A stretch of DNA of 64,000 nt from Flexivirga caeni (GTDB lineage: Bacteria > Actinomycetota > Actinomycetes > Actinomycetales > Dermatophilaceae). The position numbers and the translations under genes are program-made. Every line of letters starts with the position of its first letter. Within the stretch, counting starts at the first letter, position 1. The notes under the pieces were generated by a model that was not told where the DNA came from, did not search any database, and worked only from the letters and a program-made list of their open reading frames with translations. Below are positions 41,574 to 50,314 of the stretch, one piece after another. The stretch spans positions 50,071 to 114,070 of the forward strand of contig NZ_RJJQ01000018.1 in the NCBI RefSeq assembly GCF_003724155.1. The letters run 5' to 3'.

Positions 41574-42503
41574 GTGACCACCGCGAAGCTGCGCGAGCGC
41601 TATGTCGACCTGGACGGCACCAGGGTCCACTACGTGGCCGAGGACGGTCCGAAGGACTGCCCCCGTTTCGTCCTGGTCCACGGACTCGGCGGATCGTGGG
41701 CCAACTGGGCGGACGTGATGCCGCTGCTGGCCGAGCGTGGCCGGGCGATCGCGCTCGACCTCGGCGGCCACGGTCTCACCGACGTGCCTCCGAAGCAGGC
41801 GAGCATGCCGGCGAATCTGCACCTGTTGCAACGGTTTGTGCACAGTGTGTGCGACGGCCGTCCGGCGATCGTCGCCGGCAACTCGATGGGCGGACTGCTC
41901 ACCGCGCAGCTTGCGGCGCGAGACAAGCGGGCGGTCGCGGGTGCGGTGCTGATCGACCCCGCCATACCGCCGACACCGGTCAGTCGCCCGCATCCGCTGG
42001 TGCTGCTCGGGTTCGCGGCCGAGACGCTCCTCGGCCAGCGCGCGCTGGCACATCAGTCCGCTCGCGTGTCGCTGGAGCAGCAGGTCGACTTCACGATGCG
42101 GCTGGTCACGAGCAACCCGGACCGGGTCAGTGCGCAATTGCGGCTGCAGCACCTGGGGGACACGTTGTTGCGCATGGAACGCGTCGCACACGCGGACGCC
42201 CAGCACGTCGCGGCGACCCGTTCGCTGCTCTGGCAGCTCGCCCGGCGTGACCGGTTCGCCGCGACCATGCACCGGATCCTGCAGCCGGTGCTGCTGCTGC
42301 ACGGCGCGCGAGACCGGCTGATCAACGTCGGTTCGGCGCGCGCACTGGCCGCCGCGCACCCGCACTGGAGCTACGTCGAAGGCGCCGACAAGGGGCACAC
42401 CCCGATGCTCGACTACCCGGACTGGGTCGCCGAGCAGCTGCTGGCCTGGCTCGACGCCCGGCCCGGGCTGGTTCGCAAGGCCGCTCTCACCTCGGGGGTA
42501 TGA
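41574..42503 (+). CDS. alpha/beta hydrolase
   Basis: 309 aa, GTG start. Oxyanion region LVHGLGGSWANW (about 33-44), nucleophile elbow VAGNSMGGLL (Ser about 104), acid in LHGARDRLI and His in ADKGHTPMLDYP complete the triad. Similar in build to the truncated hydrolase at the left edge. Substrate cannot be predicted. It follows the PucR gene by 57 bp on the same strand. Confidence 0.88.
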   Translation: MTTAKLRERYVDLDGTRVHYVAEDGPKDCPRFVLVHGLGGSWANWADVMPLLAERGRAIALDLGGHGLTDVPPKQASMPANLHLLQRFVHSVCDGRPAIVAGNSMGGLLTAQLAARDKRAVAGAVLIDPAIPPTPVSRPHPLVLLGFAAETLLGQRALAHQSARVSLEQQVDFTMRLVTSNPDRVSAQLRLQHLGDTLLRMERVAHADAQHVAATRSLLWQLARRDRFAATMHRILQPVLLLHGARDRLINVGSARALAAAHPHWSYVEGADKGHTPMLDYPDWVAEQLLAWLDARPGLVRKAALTSGV

Positions 42504-42554
42504 CGTACGCCGCGCGATTTGGCGCGGGCGCGCGCCCCCAGGCATGGTGGAGGC

Positions 42555-43121
42555 ATGAACTCCCCGAACCACCCACGGCGGCTGGGTGCCGTCGCCGTCG
42601 CCGCGTGTGGCCTGCTCGCACTGACCGCGTGCTCCAGCAGTGGCTCGTCCGCTGCCTCGGCCAGCCACACCACGACGACAACCAGCTCCTCGAGCCCGGC
42701 CACGACGACCTCGACGAGCCCGGTGGCCACGACGACCTCGCCGACCTCGTCGACATCGGCTCCCGCCTCGAGCAGCACGCCGGCCTCGTCGACCCCGACC
42801 ACTGACCCGGTCAGCGCCTGCCTGACCGCGAACAAGGACAGCAACGCGGCAATCACTCAGTGGAACACGGCCGTGACCTCCCAATCGTCCAGCAAGCTAG
42901 ACGCTGCGGCGAAGAAGTTCCGCACCACGGCTACCAGCCTGCGCAAGCTGCCGGCGCAGTCCGGCGACAAGGGATTCGCGTCGCGGGTCAAGGTGGTCGC
43001 CACCGATCTGGACAACCTCGCGGCGGCTCGCTTCGCCGGCAAGACGGTCGATACCACGACGTACAACAATGACTCGGAGAGGCTGCGCACCTACTGCCAG
43101 ACGCTGATCACCAAGCCGTGA
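42555..43121 (+). CDS. Ser/Thr-rich lipoprotein of unknown function
   Basis: 188 aa from ATG 42555 (GGTGGAGG upstream). Lipobox LTAC (Cys about residue 26) is followed by a 60-residue low-complexity Ser/Thr/Ala/Pro tether and a small helical domain, LTANKDSNAAITQWNTAV to the C-terminus, with two cysteines (SACLT, TYCQT). The pattern is a surface lipoprotein whose distal domain resembles other uncharacterised actinobacterial lipoproteins. The stop overlaps the convergent gene by 14 bp. Confidence 0.82.
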   Translation: MNSPNHPRRLGAVAVAACGLLALTACSSSGSSAASASHTTTTTSSSSPATTTSTSPVATTTSPTSSTSAPASSSTPASSTPTTDPVSACLTANKDSNAAITQWNTAVTSQSSSKLDAAAKKFRTTATSLRKLPAQSGDKGFASRVKVVATDLDNLAAARFAGKTVDTTTYNNDSERLRTYCQTLITKP

Positions 43122-43893
43122 GCCCCTCGCGCGCGGCGGCAACGGTTTCTTCTGCAGTGGCACGCGCAGCGGCCGCTTGGTTGACCCGGTCGTGCGCGCT
43201 CGCGGCAGTGCGCCGCGCCGCGTCGAGCGACCGGTCGGCCAGCTCGGCGGCACCTCGGGCCGAGGTTTCTGCTTCCCGCGCCTTGTCGAGTATGCCGAGG
43301 GCCTTGTTGAGGTGACGCTGAGCCGCAGCGCGTGCGGCTGCCTTCGTGGCCGCGGAAGTCGACTCGACGGCGGCGGCCTTCTCGGCGCGCAACGGGGCCG
43401 CGACAGCGTCACGCAGGTCCACCTCGCCGAATCCGCTGTAGCTCAGCGCCGCCACCAGCCGGCCGCTGAGCACGGCGCGGGCAGCATCGGCGTCGGCGAC
43501 TAGCGCAGTCAGCGTCTGAGTGAGCTGCTCGCGCACGGAAGCCGTGATCTCGTCACCGTCGGCCGCGATGGTGTTCAGCACCGCGGCGATGCGCGGGCTG
43601 CGCTCGGCGCTCAGCGCTCGCATCGCGGCTGCGTCCAGTCCGCGCTGTGCGGCCCGTAGCCGCTCGCCGAGTTCGGCCAGCGCGGTCAGCTCGCTGGTGT
43701 CGCCGGACCGGACCTGCCGGTTCAGCAGCGCGGCCGCGGCGGTCGGGCGCCGCAATCGCTTGAGCTGCTCGGCGAGTTCGCGGTCGTCGTCCGCCCGCGC
43801 CCGTTTCACCGCCCGGTCCCGTGCCGCGATGAAGTCACCCGGCCGGCCGGCATACAACCGCTCGACGGTGGCCTCGAAGGCGTCGGCGTCCAT
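43108..43893 (-). CDS. Ala-rich coiled-coil protein of unknown function
   Basis: 261 aa, rich in Ala, Arg and Glu. The N-terminal part has LYAGRPGDFIAARDRAVKRARADDDRELAEQLKRLRRPTAAAALLN, a pattern I associate with a conserved but uncharacterised actinobacterial family. The rest is predicted long helices and coiled coil to the end (ARATAEETVAAAREGL). No signal peptide, membrane segment or catalytic motif. It diverges from the FAD dehydrogenase across repeat element 3. Confidence 0.75.
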   Translation of the reverse strand: MDADAFEATVERLYAGRPGDFIAARDRAVKRARADDDRELAEQLKRLRRPTAAAALLNRQVRSGDTSELTALAELGERLRAAQRGLDAAAMRALSAERSPRIAAVLNTIAADGDEITASVREQLTQTLTALVADADAARAVLSGRLVAALSYSGFGEVDLRDAVAAPLRAEKAAAVESTSAATKAAARAAAQRHLNKALGILDKAREAETSARGAAELADRSLDAARRTAASAHDRVNQAAAARATAEETVAAAREGLTAW

Positions 43894-43920
43894 GGGCCTT
43901 AGTCAACAACACTTCAGATC

Positions 43921-44015
43921 GCCGAGCGGGGTACATATTCGCCGACCGGGGTACATATTCGGACCGTGGACGCCGCTGCTTCTACCCCGCTCGGCGCGGA
44001 AGTACCCCGCTCGGC
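43921..44015. repeat. nested double inverted repeat, element 3
   Basis: GCCGAGCGGGGTAC (43921-43934) and GCCGACCGGGGTAC (43941-43954); complementary arms TACCCCGCTCGGC (43983-43995) and GTACCCCGCTCGGC (44002-44015). The centre is 43968 and the period 20 on the left and 20 on the right. Both left arms are followed by ATATTC. The element lies between divergent genes, 75 bp upstream of the FAD dehydrogenase start, so it is not simply a terminator. Confidence 0.85.
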
Positions 44016-44090
44016 GCAGCGGAGGCGATGTTCTTGCCGGCTACCGGCAGGTAGGTTTGGAGTTCGCGACTTCGAAAGGTGCACCCCTTC

Positions 44091-45758
44091 ATGGATGCTG
44101 ACGTCATCATCGTCGGGGCCGGACTGGCCGGGCTCGTTGCTGCCGGCGAGCTGATCGCCGCGGGCAAGAAGGTGGTCGTCGTCGATCAGGAGAGCGCCGC
44201 GAATCTCGGTGGCCAGGCGTGGTGGTCGTTCGGCGGGCTCTTCCTCATCGACTCGCCCGAGCAGCGCCGGATGGGCATCAACGACTCGGTCGAACTCGCC
44301 TGGCAGGACTGGCAGGGCAGTGCCGCCTTCGACCGCCTCGACGACGAGGACCTGTGGGCGAGCCGGTGGGCGCGCGCGTACGTCGAGTTCGCAGCCGGTG
44401 AGAAGCGCGCCTGGCTCAAGGAGCGGGGCATGGGCTGGCTCGGCATCGTCGGCTGGGCCGAGCGCGGCGACGGACGCGCGGAGGGACACGGCAACTCGGT
44501 GCCGCGCTTCCACATCACCTGGGGCACCGGCACCGGCGTCGTCAAGCCGTTCGTCGACGGCGCGCTCGCGGCCGCGGAAACCGGCCAGGTGCGTTTCTTG
44601 CACCGCCACCGGGTGGACGATCTGATGCGCGACGGCGCTGCTGTCATCGGTGTGCGTGGCCGAATTCTCGCCGAGGACAACGCAGTTCGTGGTGTCGCAT
44701 CTTCCCGGGAGGAGGTCGGTGACTTCGAGCTCACCGCACAGGCCATCATCGTCAGCAGCGGCGGCATCGGCGGCAACCACGACCTGGTCCGCAAGTGGTG
44801 GCCGGCGCGGCTGGGCACGGCGCCGCGGGAGATGATCACCGGCGTGCCGGCGTATGTCGACGGCCGGATGATCGACATCGCCGAGTCTGCCGGCGCGCGC
44901 ACGGTCAACCGCGACCGGATGTGGCACTACGTGGAAGGCATCCGCAACTGGGACCCGGTCTGGCCGCAGCACGCGATCCGCATCCTGCCGGGACCGTCGC
45001 CCATGTGGTTCGACGCCCTCGGCCGCCGGCTGCCCTACCCCTACCTGCCCGGTTTCGACACGCTGGGGACGCTGCGTTACCTGCGCACGACGCCGGAGCT
45101 CGCGGCATACGACCACTCGTGGTTCGTGGTGTCGCAGAAGATCATCGAGAAGGAGTTTGCGCTGTCCGGGTCCGAGCAGAACCCGGACATCACCAATAAG
45201 GACCTGAAACTGCTCGCGTCACGAGTGCGCAAGGGAGCGCCGGGGCCGGTTGAGGCGTTCAAGCAGAAGGGCGCGGATTTCGTTGTCGCCGAGGATATCT
45301 GGACCCTCGTCGAGCAGATGAATGCGTTGACTCCGGAGCCGTTGCTGGAAGCGGCCGAGATCGAGCGGCAGATCGTGGCCCGGGACCGCGAGGTGGCCAA
45401 CCCGTTCAGCAAGGACGCTCAGCTCACCGCAGTGCAGGGAGCCCGCCGCTATCGCGGCGACCGGCTGATCCGGGTGGCCAAGCCGCATGCTGTGCTCGAT
45501 CCGGCAGCAGGCCCGCTGATCGGGGTGAAACTGCACGTGCTGACGCGAAAGTCGTTGGGCGGCTTGCAAACCGACCTGCAGTCGCGGGTGCTCGCACCGG
45601 ACGGCGAGCCGATCGAAGGTCTCTTCGCTGCGGGCGAAGCCGCTGGTTTCGGCGGTGGCGGCGTGCATGGTTACAACTCGCTGGAGGGCACCTTCCTCGG
45701 CGGTTGCATCTTCTCGGGCCGAGCGGCAGGCCGGGCAGCCGCTGCCCAGGTGGGCTGA
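44091..45758 (+). CDS. FAD-binding dehydrogenase (KstD/fumarate-reductase-like, Rv0785 type)
   Basis: 555 aa from ATG 44091; GTG 44079 is in frame but overlaps the GAAAGG ribosome site. FAD motif VIIVGAGLAGLVAAGEL (5-21), VVDQESAANLGGQAWWSFGGLF (about 34-55), IIVSSGGIGGNHDL and the C-terminal FAD closure LFAAGEAAGFGGGGVHGYNSLEGTFLGGCIFSGRAAG. The subgroup is annotated as FAD-binding dehydrogenase related to 3-ketosteroid dehydrogenases; substrate not established. The stop overlaps the NUDIX start (TGATG). Confidence 0.9.
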   Translation: MDADVIIVGAGLAGLVAAGELIAAGKKVVVVDQESAANLGGQAWWSFGGLFLIDSPEQRRMGINDSVELAWQDWQGSAAFDRLDDEDLWASRWARAYVEFAAGEKRAWLKERGMGWLGIVGWAERGDGRAEGHGNSVPRFHITWGTGTGVVKPFVDGALAAAETGQVRFLHRHRVDDLMRDGAAVIGVRGRILAEDNAVRGVASSREEVGDFELTAQAIIVSSGGIGGNHDLVRKWWPARLGTAPREMITGVPAYVDGRMIDIAESAGARTVNRDRMWHYVEGIRNWDPVWPQHAIRILPGPSPMWFDALGRRLPYPYLPGFDTLGTLRYLRTTPELAAYDHSWFVVSQKIIEKEFALSGSEQNPDITNKDLKLLASRVRKGAPGPVEAFKQKGADFVVAEDIWTLVEQMNALTPEPLLEAAEIERQIVARDREVANPFSKDAQLTAVQGARRYRGDRLIRVAKPHAVLDPAAGPLIGVKLHVLTRKSLGGLQTDLQSRVLAPDGEPIEGLFAAGEAAGFGGGGVHGYNSLEGTFLGGCIFSGRAAGRAAAAQVG

Positions 45759-46270
45759 TGCCGTCCCGCCAGCCCGGTGGGCTGCATCGGCTCGGGCTGC
45801 GGATCCTGCGGCGCAGCCCGACCCGGCTGACGTTCGCGCTGATCCGGGCGACGTCCCCGACGTTCACGATGGGCGCGATCGCATTGATCGAATGGGACGG
45901 GAAGTTGCTTGCGCTGCGTCAGTTGCACCGCAGCGGCGTCAGCCTGCCCGGCGGTCTGGTCGAGAAGGGAGAGGATCCGGCGACAGCTGTTGCTCGGGAA
46001 GTGTTGGAGGAGACAGGCATTCGCGTCGACCCTGGGGACGTTTTCGCGACCACCTTCGAGACGCGGCTGCGGCACATTGATGTGATCTTCCGGGTGGTGT
46101 GCGATCGCGAGCCGGTCGTTGTCGTCGGGAGCGAGGCGACGTCATACGAATGGCTGGCGCTGGACCGCTGGACGGACGTCGACCGGGCGACCCAGCGGAT
46201 CCTGCACGCGCTGGAGGCCGCGCGACAGCAGCCGCGACCGGGCACGGTGCTGTCGTCCCCGGCTGGTTAG
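45758..46270 (+). CDS. NUDIX hydrolase
   Basis: 170 aa, ATG sharing a base with the upstream stop. The complete Nudix box, GGLVEKGEDPATAVAREVLEETGI (about 66-89), has all the Glu residues that bind Mg. The N-terminal 45 residues are Arg-rich. It hydrolyses a nucleoside diphosphate derivative. Coupling to the FAD dehydrogenase gene suggests cotranscription. It overlaps the convergent hypothetical gene by four bases. Confidence 0.92.
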   Translation: MPSRQPGGLHRLGLRILRRSPTRLTFALIRATSPTFTMGAIALIEWDGKLLALRQLHRSGVSLPGGLVEKGEDPATAVAREVLEETGIRVDPGDVFATTFETRLRHIDVIFRVVCDREPVVVVGSEATSYEWLALDRWTDVDRATQRILHALEAARQQPRPGTVLSSPAG

Positions 46271-46986
46271 CCGGCGAGTTCGACGGAGTTCCATCGGCTG
46301 AGTCTCATGTACTGCTCCCCCGTTTCAGGCGCAATCGTGTGGTGGAAACGCACGAGGTCAAGCCCGGTGACACGGACGGTAGTCGCGGGCGAGTCGAGCT
46401 GCCGGTGCTTGGCGATCCAGTCCACGAGAGCACGTGGCTCACGGATTTCGGCCGCGAAGTGAATGATGCTGGAATACCAGATGTTTCGCTTCATCCACTG
46501 GTCCTCGAACCACGCCAGTTCGCCGAGTTCTGAGCGGAACCGGTCGAGCAGTTCCCATGGGGTCCGGTCGTGGGGTTCTAGTTGGGCCAGCACGCCGCCT
46601 CTGGTCAGGGTCACCCCTGTCCAGGCGAGGTCGAACGCTGGTATTGCGACAGCCGTCCGCTTCATCGCGTCGGTCCATTCGCCGACGATCAGGTCATCCC
46701 TGCTCGCAGCTTCACGGTAGGGCTCCAGGGCTCGCACGGTGATGTGTGAGGCGCCGGCTCGTCCGGTGCGGAAATGTCCTGGTCCGGTGTACTCCGTCAG
46801 CTCATCGAGCAGATCTTGCAGCCTCGCCGAGAACGACGTCGGATCGGTTGACGCGATCACCGACACTGGCCAACGACCACCGTCCGCAGGAGGCTTGTCG
46901 CGCCCGTGTTTGCCGCGGAGGACGGCCAACCGGGAATCCTCGAATAGCTGATCGAACACCGGGTTGGCTCCCTGACTATGCACCAC
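46267..46986 (-). CDS. hypothetical protein, possible 2H-phosphoesterase-like fold
   Basis: About 239 aa from GTG 46986; starts at 46983 or further upstream (to 47046) are possible. One HxTx-like motif is seen, GASHITVRALEPYR (about 80-93). A second candidate, SSIIHFAAEI (about 171), lacks the Ser/Thr, so a 2'-5' RNA ligase/cyclic phosphodiesterase relation is only suggestive. Other features: FDLAWTGVTLTRGGVLAQL and a C-terminal RFHHTIAPETGEQYM. No neighbour clarifies the role. Confidence 0.6.
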   Translation of the reverse strand: MVHSQGANPVFDQLFEDSRLAVLRGKHGRDKPPADGGRWPVSVIASTDPTSFSARLQDLLDELTEYTGPGHFRTGRAGASHITVRALEPYREAASRDDLIVGEWTDAMKRTAVAIPAFDLAWTGVTLTRGGVLAQLEPHDRTPWELLDRFRSELGELAWFEDQWMKRNIWYSSIIHFAAEIREPRALVDWIAKHRQLDSPATTVRVTGLDLVRFHHTIAPETGEQYMRLSRWNSVELAG

Positions 46987-47089
46987 GCGAGCATAGGCCC
47001 GGGGGTCAGTAGGACGTCGGCGCGTCGCGCCTGCGGGCAGCGCCAAATGAAATGGTCGTGTCGAGCCGGGGTCCGGGATAGTCGTCGGT

Positions 47090-47842
47090 ATGACGAGCGG
47101 GAGGGCGCGCAGTTTCGGGCCGGTCGCGGAGACCTACGAGCGATACCGGCCGGAGTACCCGGCGGCGGTGGTCGGCATCGTGCAGGAGTATGCCGCCCGG
47201 CCGATCCGAACTGCCATTGAACTCGGTGCAGGCACCGGGAAGGTCACGAGAGTCTTTGCCCGGCAAGGAGTTTCGGTCATCGCGACCGAGCCGGACATAG
47301 AGATGCTCGCTGAGTTGCATCGCCAGGTGCCGGGTGTGCGAACGATCGCGGCGCCACTCGAGGGGCTGCCGCCGCTAGGCCTCGTAGACCTTGTCTTCGC
47401 TGCGGCGGCGCTGCACTGGACGGAGCCGGCCGGGCGGTGGGACCGCATCGCCGGACTGCTTGTACCCGGAGGGGTGTTCGCGAATTTCGGCGGGGCGCCA
47501 TACCTCTCGGATCCGGCGCTGGAGGCGGCCGAGCAGCACGCGCAGGTTGCCGTGGGCACCGATTTACCCGCTGGGCTTACCGAGGTCTCCGATGACGGAT
47601 TACATTGGCCGGCAAGCGAACTCGTGCAGGACCCGCGCTTCACCGACATCCGGGAAATGGTGCTGCCACAACGATGGGACTTCCCCAAAGCCGAATGGAT
47701 CGGCTATCTCTCGACTGTCTCGGCATACCTCGTGCTGGACGACGAGGCACGAGTCGCGGCGCTCGCCGCGGTGGCACAGGTGCTGCCCGATGTAGTGGAG
47801 GTCACCGCCGACGTGACGCTGCACCTCGCCCGCCGCGTGTGA
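47090..47842 (+). CDS. class I SAM-dependent methyltransferase
   Basis: 250 aa. SFGPVAETYERYRPEYP at the start and the SAM motif AIELGAGTGKVTRVFARQG (about 42-60), acidic IATEPD, then LVFAAAALHWTEPAGRWDRIAGLLVPGGVFA identify the family with the usual Ala-rich ALHW segment of UbiE/SmtA-like methyltransferases. Substrate unknown. It ends 16 bp before the convergent bpa stop. Confidence 0.88.
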   Translation: MTSGRARSFGPVAETYERYRPEYPAAVVGIVQEYAARPIRTAIELGAGTGKVTRVFARQGVSVIATEPDIEMLAELHRQVPGVRTIAAPLEGLPPLGLVDLVFAAAALHWTEPAGRWDRIAGLLVPGGVFANFGGAPYLSDPALEAAEQHAQVAVGTDLPAGLTEVSDDGLHWPASELVQDPRFTDIREMVLPQRWDFPKAEWIGYLSTVSAYLVLDDEARVAALAAVAQVLPDVVEVTADVTLHLARRV

Positions 47843-47858
47843 GTCAGGGCGGGACAGC

Positions 47859-48419
47859 TCAGAGATACTGCCCGGTCGGGCCGGCAGGACCTTCAGCCGG
47901 CGCAGGGTGCTGACCCTGACCCGGCGGCAACCCGCGCCGCATCGCCTGCAACTGCGCCTGCGCGGCCATCTGCTGGGCGACGATCGCGGTCTGGATGCCG
48001 TGGAAGAGCCCCTCCAGCCAGCCGACCAGCTGCGCCTGCGCGATTCGCAACTCGGCGTCGCTCGGTGCGTCGTCGGTGAAAGGGAGGGCGATGCGGTCCA
48101 ACTCCTCGACGAGTTCCGGTGCCAGGCCCTCTTTCAGCTCGCCGATCGACCGCTGATGGATGTCGGCCAGCCGGCGCCGCCCGGCCTCGTCGAGCGGCGC
48201 GTTGCGCACTTCCTCCAGCAACTGCTTGATCATCGAACCGATCCGCATGACCTTCGCGGGCTGCTCGACCAGGTCCGCCGGGTTCTCCTCGACAGTGCCT
48301 TCGGTCGCGTTCTCGTCGGAGTCTGAGTCGGAACCGCCCGGGGACGCGACGCCCATCCCGTCCTGAGTCACGACGACGATCCGCTGCTGGTCGTCCTGAT
48401 GCTGCTCGTCTGTGCTCAT
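47859..48419 (-). CDS. bpa: bacterial proteasome activator (Bpa/PafE)
   Basis: 186 aa. A disordered acidic N-terminus (1-45) leads to the four-helix core (VMRIGSMIKQLLEEVRNAPLDEAGRRRL, then LDRIALPFTDDAPSDAELRIAQAQLVGWLEGLFHGIQTAI), a Pro/Gly-rich tail and the terminal GQYL, the HbYX-like motif that docks into the 20S core. Bpa forms a dodecameric ring that feeds unfolded proteins into the proteasome without ATP. Its presence implies a proteasome in the genome (outside the window). Confidence 0.95.
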   Translation of the reverse strand: MSTDEQHQDDQQRIVVVTQDGMGVASPGGSDSDSDENATEGTVEENPADLVEQPAKVMRIGSMIKQLLEEVRNAPLDEAGRRRLADIHQRSIGELKEGLAPELVEELDRIALPFTDDAPSDAELRIAQAQLVGWLEGLFHGIQTAIVAQQMAAQAQLQAMRRGLPPGQGQHPAPAEGPAGPTGQYL

Positions 48420-48633
48420 GTGGCCATCCTGCCAAACGCGGTTCCGACGCGGACTCGCGAGTTGCTGGACCGACTCCGCTGCGCTGTGCGGTGTCGAACA
48501 TGCGGGGCAGCGGCACGTAGGCGTCGACCGGATGGGTTCCTCGACAGAAAACCAACCCAGTGGGCTGTGTCAGCGTCGGCAATGGTGGCAGCTCAGCTGC
48601 TTGACCAGAACTGTTCTTACAGAGGAGAAGCGT

Positions 48634-49050
48634 ATGTCTCGCCGCATGACCGTCTTGAAGACTGCCACCGTGCCCGTGCTGGCAACCCTTGGCTTGGCTA
48701 CCCTCGCGGCAGCACCGCAGGCACATGCCACCACGCTCACCCAGTCCGTCGTCGCGTCCGGCGGGGTCGCCGCCACGTCCGGGTCCCGGCCGCTGATGAT
48801 GGGTGACTACGGGTCGGATGTTCGTGCCTGGCAGCAAGACATCGACTCGGTTGCGGGCAAGATCCCGGGCGTGCCGCACATCGCCACTGACGGCATTTTC
48901 GGTCGCCTGACCAGGGCAGCAACCAAAGACTTCCAGCGGTTCGCTCACATCGCCGTGGACGGCATCGTGGGACCACAGACACGTGCCGCGATGAACACCG
49001 CCCGGCACGGATCACCCTCCTCGTCCGGGTACGTCACCTCGCGCCGGTAG
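48634..49050 (+). CDS. secreted peptidoglycan-binding domain protein
   Basis: 138 aa from ATG 48634 with AGAGGAGAAG ahead. A signal peptide ends near PQAHA-TT (about residue 33). The remaining 100 residues form one PG_binding_1 domain: GDYGSDVRAWQQDIDSV, TDGIFGRLTRAATKDFQRFAHIAVDGIVGPQTRAAM. It probably binds the cell wall; no catalytic domain is attached. Monocistronic. The 214-bp 5' region shows no strong structure. Confidence 0.88.
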   Translation: MSRRMTVLKTATVPVLATLGLATLAAAPQAHATTLTQSVVASGGVAATSGSRPLMMGDYGSDVRAWQQDIDSVAGKIPGVPHIATDGIFGRLTRAATKDFQRFAHIAVDGIVGPQTRAAMNTARHGSPSSSGYVTSRR

Positions 49051-49282
49051 CCGATCCGCAGGGGCGGCGTGACGACAGACCCGGCCCGCCATCAGCCTCC
49101 GGAGGTCGGCGGACCCCGACGCGTCATACCGTGCCGAGATTCACCAGCGATGGAGACGTCGCAGTCCATGCCATCCCCGACGGATTGAGGCAGGTGCAGT
49201 CGCCGTGGGCGGGACACCGCTTGGCCGCGTGCCAGGAAGCGGCTGCCAACGAGCTGCGCAGTGGTGGACTCGCCAGAAGGGG

Positions 49283-50251
49283 TCAGATCGTTAGGAGCAC
49301 CTTGCCAATGTGCTGCGACTCGGCGAGCACCCGGTGCGCGTCGGCGGCCCGCTCCAGCGGCAGGGTTTCCTGTACCACCGGGCAGACCGTGCCGGCCTCG
49401 ATCAGTGGCCACACCTGGCTGCGCACCTCCGTGACGACTCGCGCCTTGCTGGCCCGGTCACGGGCGCGCAGGCCGGTAGCGATGACCGAGCCGCGCTTGG
49501 CCAGCAGCGCCGCGATGTCGAGCTCGCCCTTGCGACCGCCCTGCATGCCGACGATGTCGAGCCGGCCGTCGAGGGCGAGCGCGGCGATGTTGCGCGCGAG
49601 ATACTTCGCGCCGACAACGTCCAGGATCACGTCGGCGCCACCGTGGGCCGACACGATCTCGACAAAGTCCTGCTCCCGGTAGTTGATGAGTATGTCGGCG
49701 CCCAGCTGCGCGCAGCGCTCCAGCTTCTCGGCGGAGCTGGCCGTCACCGCGACACGCGCATGGAACGCCTTGGCGAGCTGGATGGCCATGGTGCCGATGC
49801 CGCTGGATCCGCCATGCACCAGCAACAGCTCCTCCGGCTGCAGGCGTGCGGTCATGAAGACGTTGGACCACACGGTGCAGACGACCTCCGGCAACGCCGC
49901 GGCAGTCACGAGATCCATGGCGTCCGGCACCGGCAGCAGCTGACCCTCCGGGACGGCGACCTGCTCGGCATACCCGCCACCAGCCAGCAGCGCGCACACA
50001 CGGTCGCCGACCGACCAGCCGGTGACGTCGGGACCGAGCTTGCTGATCGTCCCGCTCACCTCAAGCCCGGGGATCTCCGACTCGCCCTTGGGTGGTGGGT
50101 AAAACCCTTGTCGCTGCATCAGATCCGCACGATTGACCCCCGCCGACGCCACATCGACCAGGACTTCGTGAGCGCCCGGCACCGGGGCTGGCACGTCGGC
50201 CGGGGTGAGCACGGACTCGTCGCCGAAACTCGGCAGGGTGATCGCACGCAT
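49283..50251 (-). CDS. NADPH:quinone oxidoreductase (zinc-independent MDR family)
   Basis: 322 aa. GroES-like N-terminus (PGAHEVLVDVASAGVNRADLMQRQGFYPPP), then the NADPH-binding VHGGSSGIGTMAIQLAKAF (about 144-162) and VILDVVGAKYLARN. The Zn-binding residues of alcohol dehydrogenases are absent, as in quinone oxidoreductases such as QOR and PIG3-like enzymes. Cytoplasmic reduction of quinones or enones. The LuxR-type gene lies 63 bp upstream on the same strand. Confidence 0.9.
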   Translation of the reverse strand: MRAITLPSFGDESVLTPADVPAPVPGAHEVLVDVASAGVNRADLMQRQGFYPPPKGESEIPGLEVSGTISKLGPDVTGWSVGDRVCALLAGGGYAEQVAVPEGQLLPVPDAMDLVTAAALPEVVCTVWSNVFMTARLQPEELLLVHGGSSGIGTMAIQLAKAFHARVAVTASSAEKLERCAQLGADILINYREQDFVEIVSAHGGADVILDVVGAKYLARNIAALALDGRLDIVGMQGGRKGELDIAALLAKRGSVIATGLRARDRASKARVVTEVRSQVWPLIEAGTVCPVVQETLPLERAADAHRVLAESQHIGKVLLTI

Positions 50252-50314
50252 GGTCCTGACGTTACTTCGTCCGCGACACCCGGGCTGCGGCGAGGACCTG
50301 CCGACGCGAGCTGC

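Noticed and set aside
43921..44015. Regularly spaced repeats resembling a short CRISPR array
   Set aside because: Only two direct copies on each side, the second pair inverted, and no cas genes: a nested dyad, not CRISPR.
49051..49282. Possible small gene between the peptidoglycan-binding protein and the quinone oxidoreductase
   Set aside because: Short frames there have no ribosome site, no family pattern and inconsistent third-position composition.
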